The notes below the pieces were generated by a model. The model was not told the DNA's origin. It searched no databases and saw only the letters and a list, made by a program, of their open reading frames with translations. The position numbers and the translations under genes were made by a program. From Spongiibacter tropicus DSM 19543 (lineage in GTDB: Bacteria; Pseudomonadota; Gammaproteobacteria; Pseudomonadales; Spongiibacteraceae), in the NCBI RefSeq assembly GCF_000420325.1, contig NZ_ATUS01000004.1, positions 124,001 to 188,000 on the forward strand: DNA of 64,000 bases. Direction: 5' to 3'. Shown in pieces: positions 59,261 to 64,000 of this stretch. Numbering within the stretch: position 1 is the stretch's first letter; every line of letters starts with the position of its first letter.

Positions 59261-60936
59261 AGATTCAATTGAATAAATCTTTTTTCATTACAGTTGCCTT
59301 GTTGATTGCGACAGCGACCCTTTCGCACTACTCGGCCCTATGGCGTATGAAAGAGACCACAGGCAGTGATGACGTTGCTGCCGAGAAAAAACCACTCTAC
59401 TGGGTCGCGCCGATGGACCCCAACTATAAGCGCGATAATCCGGGTAAATCTCCTATGGGGATGGATCTGATACCTGTGTATAAAGACGCGGTCGGCGATC
59501 AGGAGATTGGCACAGTCACCATCTCTCCGGATGTAGTTAACAATCTGGGGGTACGTACAGCCCCTGTCACTCGGGGGCGTTTGGATCTAACCATCAGTAC
59601 AGTGGGTTATGTGCAATACGATGAAGATCGCCTTGTTCACATTCATCCACGGGTGGAGGGTTGGATCGAAAAGCTCCATGTCAAAGCTGCGGGTGATCCG
59701 GTTATACAGGGTGAGCCGCTGTATGCGTTGTATTCGCCGACTTTGGTCAATGCCCAGGAAGAACTGTTGCTGGCATTAAAACGAAATAATCCAACACTAA
59801 TAACGGCTGCCATGGAGCGGCTATCGGCCTTGCAAGTGCCTCATTCAGAAATCAATCGCCTAAAAAAATCCGGCAAGGTTAGTCAGACCATTACCATCAC
59901 CGCACCTCAATCTGGGGTATTGGATAATCTGAACACTCGGGAAGGGATGTTTGTTAAGCCGGGTATGGAGATGATGGCCATAGGCCAACTGGAGCATATC
60001 TGGGTGATTGGTGAAATATTTGAACGGCAGGCGGCCAGTGTGCAAGTGGGTGATGCAGTGCGCATGCGACTGGATTATTTACCCGGTCGCGAGTGGAAAG
60101 GAAATGTTGATTATATTTACCCCTCTCTGAACGCCAAAACGCGTACCGCTCAGGTTAGGGTGCATTTTGACAGCTCGGATAGATTCCTGAGGCCGGGCAT
60201 GTTTGCGCAAATGACAATAGTTACCAAGCCCTCGCGGGAGACTTTACTCATTCCCCGTGAAGCACTGATTCGTACCGGTAGCCAATCAAGAGTGGTATTG
60301 GCAAAAGGTGAAGGGCGTTTTAAGTCCATCGCAGTGAAGGTAGGCAGAATTGGTGAAGATAAGGTGGAAATCCTTTCTGGTTTAAAAGACGGTGAGCGCA
60401 TTGTTACGTCTGCCCAGTTCCTGATTGATTCCGAATCCAGCAAAACCTCAGACTTTAAGCGGATGCACCACGGCGAAGATCAGCCTAGCTCAGTTTGGGT
60501 TGCCGCCACGATCAAGAGCGTGATGCCGAATCATCGAATGGTGACAGTCAAGCATGAAGCGATTGATGCTTGGGAATGGCCAGAAATGACCATGGATTTT
60601 CAGGTTAATCCAAAAGTTAATTTTGAGGCGTTAACACTTGGTACTCAGCTGCACATGGAAATTACCAAGCTCGATAACGGGCAGTATGAAATGACTGGCA
60701 CACATATTATGAGTGGCGAGAGTGAGGAGGACATATCTTCGGAGGACGAAGAGAAATTGGATCATAGTCAGATGAATCACGGTGAGATGGATCACTCCGA
60801 AATGGATCACTCCGAAATGGATCACAGCCAGATGAATCATGCACAAATGAACCAGGATGGTAAGGAACCTAACACGGTTGATCATTCAAAGATGGATCAC
60901 TCCAATCAGCAACAGCACTCAGGTGACGGGGAGTAA
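59257..60936 (+). CDS. cusB: CusB-type RND periplasmic adaptor with CusF domain and Met/His tail
   Basis: A 559-aa adaptor. An N-terminal anchor is followed by a heavy-metal-binding YWVAPMDPNYKR...GKSPMGMDLIPVY motif, the membrane-fusion domains (VEGWIEKLHVKAAGDPV, FLRPGMFAQMTIV) and a CusF-like domain near residues 415-480 (VMPNHRMVTVKHEAIDAWEW). A tail of Met/His/Asp/Ser repeats (DHSEMDHSEMDHSQMNHAQM) closes it. The pump and adaptor together remove Cu(I)/Ag(I) from the periplasm; the fused CusF replaces the separate chaperone. 559 aa is long for the family (E. coli about 407). Confidence 0.92.
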   Translation: MKIQLNKSFFITVALLIATATLSHYSALWRMKETTGSDDVAAEKKPLYWVAPMDPNYKRDNPGKSPMGMDLIPVYKDAVGDQEIGTVTISPDVVNNLGVRTAPVTRGRLDLTISTVGYVQYDEDRLVHIHPRVEGWIEKLHVKAAGDPVIQGEPLYALYSPTLVNAQEELLLALKRNNPTLITAAMERLSALQVPHSEINRLKKSGKVSQTITITAPQSGVLDNLNTREGMFVKPGMEMMAIGQLEHIWVIGEIFERQAASVQVGDAVRMRLDYLPGREWKGNVDYIYPSLNAKTRTAQVRVHFDSSDRFLRPGMFAQMTIVTKPSRETLLIPREALIRTGSQSRVVLAKGEGRFKSIAVKVGRIGEDKVEILSGLKDGERIVTSAQFLIDSESSKTSDFKRMHHGEDQPSSVWVAATIKSVMPNHRMVTVKHEAIDAWEWPEMTMDFQVNPKVNFEALTLGTQLHMEITKLDNGQYEMTGTHIMSGESEEDISSEDEEKLDHSQMNHGEMDHSEMDHSEMDHSQMNHAQMNQDGKEPNTVDHSKMDHSNQQQHSGDGE

Positions 60937-60939
60937 AGC

Positions 60940-63900
60940 ATGATTGAATCCATTATTCGCTGGTCCGTTCATAACCGTTTTTTTGTGCTGCTGGCCACTT
61001 TGATGTTGGTGGGAATTGGTGGCTGGTCCCTTAAAAATACACCGGTAGATGCTATTCCCGATTTGTCGGACGTGCAGGTGATTATCAAAACCAGTTATCC
61101 GGGGCAGGCGCCGCAGGTGGTGGAAGATCAGGTCACCTATCCGCTGACTACTGCCATGTTGTCAGTACCCGGTGCGGTCACCGTACGCGGCTACTCGTTT
61201 TTCGGCGACTCCTATGTCTATGTCATTTTTGATGAAGATACCGATGCTTACTGGGCCCGCTCGCGGGTATTGGAATACCTGTCGCAGGTGGCGCCGACGC
61301 TGCCACCCAGTGCCAGACCACAATTGGGACCGGATGCCACTGGCGTGGGTTGGGTTTATCTCTATGCGTTGGTAGATAGAACTGGTCAGCACGATATCAG
61401 TCAGTTGCGCAGCCTGCAGGATTGGTTTTTGAAATACGAACTGCAAACGGTGCCGGGGGTGTCAGAAGTCTCTGCGCTTGGGGGTATGGTCAAGCAGTAC
61501 CAGGTTAAGGTGAGCCCAGACAAACTGCGTGCTTTTAACATTCCTCTCTCTCATATTCAGATGGCCATTCAGCGTGGCAATCAGGAAGTGGGGGCTTCTG
61601 TTGTGGAGATGAGTGAAGCGGAATATATGGTGCGTGCCAGTGGCTATATCCAGGGTGTTGACGATCTGAGAACCATTCCTCTGGGTTTGGATATGAATGG
61701 CACACCGCTGTTATTAAAGGATGTGGCCGATATTGAACTGGGCCCGCAAATGCGTCGTGGCATAGCTGAACTCAATGGCGAGGGCGAAGTCGTGGGGGGC
61801 ATTGTGGTGATGCGCTTTGGCGAGAATGCCCAGAAAACCATTGATGGCGTCAAAGCCAAACTGGAAAAGCTCAAGGCGGGTTTGCCGGAAGGCGTAGAAA
61901 TTGTCACGGTTTACGACCGCTCTCGGTTGATCTCTAGCGCCATTGACAGTTTATGGAAAAGCCTGATTGAAGAGCTTGCTATCGTTGCGTTGATCTGTGT
62001 CATCTTCTTGTTTCATGTCAGGTCATCACTGGTGGCAGTCGTTAGTCTGCCGCTGGGCATCCTGACGGCTTTTATTGTGATGTACTGGCAAGGCGTTAAT
62101 GCAAACATTATGTCCCTTGGAGGAATCGCGATTGCCATCGGTGCCATGATAGATGGTGCGATTGTGATGATTGAAAATATGCATAAGCATATGGAACGTA
62201 CGCCGTTGACGCCAGAGAACCGTTGGAAAGTGGTGGCAGAGTCCGCCAGCGAAGTCGGCCCGGCATTGTTTTTCAGTCTGCTGATTATCACCGTCAGCTT
62301 TGTGCCGGTATTTACCCTGGAGGCTCAGGAAGGCCGAATGTTTAGTCCCCTGGCCTTCACTAAAACCTATGCCATGGCCGCCAGCGCCGCGTTGGCAGTG
62401 ACAGTGGTGCCGGTGTTGATGGGGTATTTTATCAGGGGCAAGGTGGTCGCCGAGAGAAAAAACCCCATCAACAGGTTGCTGATTGCAGGCTATATGCCGC
62501 TGCTCAAGGGTGTTTTGCGCTTTCCAAAAATCACACTCGCCATGGCTGGCGTTGTGTTTCTTGTTGGGATCTGGCCGCTTAACAAGATTGGCAGCGAATT
62601 CATACCCGATCTGGATGAAGGCGACCTGATGTACATGCCCACTACCTATCCGGGCCTGTCCATCGGCAAGGCGCGGGAAATCCTGCAACAGACTGACAAG
62701 CTGATTGCCACAGTTCCGGAAGTAGAAACCGTATTTGGCAAAATTGGACGGGCTGAAACTGCTACAGATCCGGCGCCGCTAACCATGATTGAAACCTTTA
62801 TTCAGTTGAAACCCAGAGAGGCGTGGCGCGATGGCATGACCACCGACAAACTCAAGAAGGAGCTTGATGCGCTGGTGAAGTTTCCCGGCTTGACCAATGC
62901 CTGGGTGATGCCCATCAAAACCCGCATCGACATGCTGGCTACCGGTATAAAAACCCCGGTGGGTATTAAGGTGGCTGGCCCCGACCTCAAGGAGATCGAA
63001 AAAATCGGCAAGCGTTTGGAGCAGGTGCTCAAAGATGTACCTGGCACAGCCTCAGTATATTCCGAGCGAGTAGCGGGTGGCCGTTATATCAAGGTGGATA
63101 TTCAGCGAGAAAAAGCCGCACGCTATGGCCTCAATATCGCCGATGTGCAGCAAGTGGTTGCCACCGCTATAGGCGGTATGAACGTAGCGCAGACTATCGA
63201 AGGGCTGGAACGTTACCCCGTCAACCTGCGTTACCCACAAAATTATCGCAACTCTCCCGAGCAGTTAGCTCTGCTGCCTATTGTCACGACCAGTGGTCAG
63301 CGCATTGCATTGGGGGATGTTGCTCGTGTTTATGTTGAAGACGGGCCGCCTGCCATCAAGAGTGAAAACGCCCGTCTTAATGGTTGGACCTTTGTCGATA
63401 TCGACGGAGTGGATGTCGGCAGTTATGTGGAAGACGCTATGAAAGTGGTGGCCGATCAGGTCGAACTACCAACAAGCTACTCCCTGAATTGGTCGGGACA
63501 GTATGAATACATGTTGCGGGCCAAAGAGAAGCTCTCCTACGTGGTGCCTCTGACTCTGGCAATTATCATCGTGCTGCTCTATTTAAATTTCCGCAGTGTT
63601 GCCGAGGTCGCCATCATTATGGGCACCTTACCACTGGCAATGATTGGGTCCATCTGGTTGATGTATTTGCTTGGTTACAACTTTTCCGTTGCTGTGGGTG
63701 TGGGTTTTATCGCGTTGGCGGGCGTGGCGGTAGAAATTGGCGTCATTATGCTGGTCTATCTCAACCAGGCACATACGCTTTTCTTGCTTCAGTGTGAGGA
63801 GCGGGGCATCACACCGAGTATGAAAGGATTACGGGAAGCTGTTCTTCACGGTGCAGGCTTACGTGTTAGACCGGTGATGATGACGACAGTCTCTACTATT

Positions 63901-64000
63901 GTCGGCTTACTGCCGATCATGTTCAGTACCGGTACAGGGGCGGAAGTGGTCAGCAGAATTGCTGCACCTATGGTGGGGGGCATGCTCAGTGCTTTGGTAT
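60940..64000 (+). CDS. cusA: CusA-type heavy-metal RND transporter, incomplete at right edge
   Basis: An inner-membrane RND pump, about 1020 codons present before the window ends. Starts MIESIIRWSVHNRFF, with the HME-RND segment PDLSDVQVIIKTSYPG, TM4 proton relay IGAMIDGAIVMIEN, and the Met-rich porter region (MLATGIKTPVG). It matches CusA/SilA for monovalent metals. Begins three bases after cusB. The C-terminal end is missing because of the window limit, not truncation. Confidence 0.94.
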   Translation, partial: MIESIIRWSVHNRFFVLLATLMLVGIGGWSLKNTPVDAIPDLSDVQVIIKTSYPGQAPQVVEDQVTYPLTTAMLSVPGAVTVRGYSFFGDSYVYVIFDEDTDAYWARSRVLEYLSQVAPTLPPSARPQLGPDATGVGWVYLYALVDRTGQHDISQLRSLQDWFLKYELQTVPGVSEVSALGGMVKQYQVKVSPDKLRAFNIPLSHIQMAIQRGNQEVGASVVEMSEAEYMVRASGYIQGVDDLRTIPLGLDMNGTPLLLKDVADIELGPQMRRGIAELNGEGEVVGGIVVMRFGENAQKTIDGVKAKLEKLKAGLPEGVEIVTVYDRSRLISSAIDSLWKSLIEELAIVALICVIFLFHVRSSLVAVVSLPLGILTAFIVMYWQGVNANIMSLGGIAIAIGAMIDGAIVMIENMHKHMERTPLTPENRWKVVAESASEVGPALFFSLLIITVSFVPVFTLEAQEGRMFSPLAFTKTYAMAASAALAVTVVPVLMGYFIRGKVVAERKNPINRLLIAGYMPLLKGVLRFPKITLAMAGVVFLVGIWPLNKIGSEFIPDLDEGDLMYMPTTYPGLSIGKAREILQQTDKLIATVPEVETVFGKIGRAETATDPAPLTMIETFIQLKPREAWRDGMTTDKLKKELDALVKFPGLTNAWVMPIKTRIDMLATGIKTPVGIKVAGPDLKEIEKIGKRLEQVLKDVPGTASVYSERVAGGRYIKVDIQREKAARYGLNIADVQQVVATAIGGMNVAQTIEGLERYPVNLRYPQNYRNSPEQLALLPIVTTSGQRIALGDVARVYVEDGPPAIKSENARLNGWTFVDIDGVDVGSYVEDAMKVVADQVELPTSYSLNWSGQYEYMLRAKEKLSYVVPLTLAIIIVLLYLNFRSVAEVAIIMGTLPLAMIGSIWLMYLLGYNFSVAVGVGFIALAGVAVEIGVIMLVYLNQAHTLFLLQCEERGITPSMKGLREAVLHGAGLRVRPVMMTTVSTIVGLLPIMFSTGTGAEVVSRIAAPMVGGMLSALV

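Larger units (their letters stand above)
17861..64000 (+). mobile_element. Tn4371-family integrative and conjugative element (limits open)
   Basis: The set radC-like, DUF736, DUF2958, DUF2285, AlpA-like, repA, parA, DUF2840, traF, rlxS, traR, traG, CopG and trbB-C-D-E-J-L-F-G-I with DUF2274 is the backbone of Tn4371-type ICEs in its usual order. The left limit may be the tRNA-Leu locus at 12.6 kb if the RT/ATPase cassette belongs to it. The right limit is beyond the window. No integrase gene is seen. Confidence 0.85.

Noticed and set aside
1-64000. CRISPR array
   Set aside because: No regularly spaced direct repeats of 20-40 bases and no cas genes; the only short direct-repeat array is the three iterons at 25384-25447.

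Overview
The window joins two kinds of DNA. Positions 1 to about 12.5 kb are gammaproteobacterial chromosome. They carry an envelope gene run (msbA, lpxK, kdsB, a low-molecular-weight phosphatase, murB), an AlkB-like gene, the gacA/uvrY-uvrC pair, pgsA, then tRNA-Gly and tRNA-Cys. This is the same neighbourhood as E. coli uvrY-uvrC-pgsA-glyW-cysT-leuZ. The genus cannot be fixed from sequence alone; a marine, Cellvibrionales-like lineage would fit. An ArsR regulator, a secreted subtilase-like protein and two unknown genes lie between tRNA-Cys and the tRNA-Leu locus.

The tRNA-Leu(UAA) locus (12.6-13.16 kb) is the chromosome/island junction. It holds a truncated 5' half of a tRNA-Leu, a short structured segment, and then a complete tRNA-Leu interrupted in the anticodon loop, between U34 and A35, by a 249-nt group I intron of the cyanobacterial/Azoarcus type.

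From 13.2 to 17.5 kb, on the minus strand, lies a likely phage-defence cassette: a 79-aa unknown protein, an XRE regulator, a retron-type reverse transcriptase and an 875-aa ATPase. The ATPase has RloC/PrrC-like features (zinc-hook CPLC, ABC signature, C-terminal R-x3-E...H). A structured non-coding stretch (17.5-17.86 kb) could hold the retron ncRNA. This is the best candidate for an undescribed system in the window.

From about 17.9 kb rightwards is a Tn4371-family integrative and conjugative element. Its maintenance module (radC-like gene, DUF736, XRE, DUF2958, DUF2285 protein, AlpA-like protein, RepA with iterons, ParA and partner, DUF2840, TraF, relaxase) runs from 18.3 to 29.9 kb. A metabolic cargo cluster (30.3-40.1 kb) follows, with two MocR regulators, PhzF, an HCCA-isomerase-like protein, PanB, LysE, a class IV aminotransferase, DinB, a thioesterase, an isochorismatase-like hydrolase, a GFA protein and a DUF1330 protein. 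The transfer module follows (LysR/TraR, EexN, TraG, CopG, TrbB-C-D-E-J-L-F-G-I, DUF2274; 40.4-53.7 kb).

Behind the trb operon lie an AbiEi/AbiEii type IV toxin-antitoxin pair, a MerR/CDF heavy-metal module and a copper or silver efflux operon (metal-binding leader proteins, CusC, CusB, CusA). CusA runs off the right edge. No integrase or right end is visible, so the element's limits are open.
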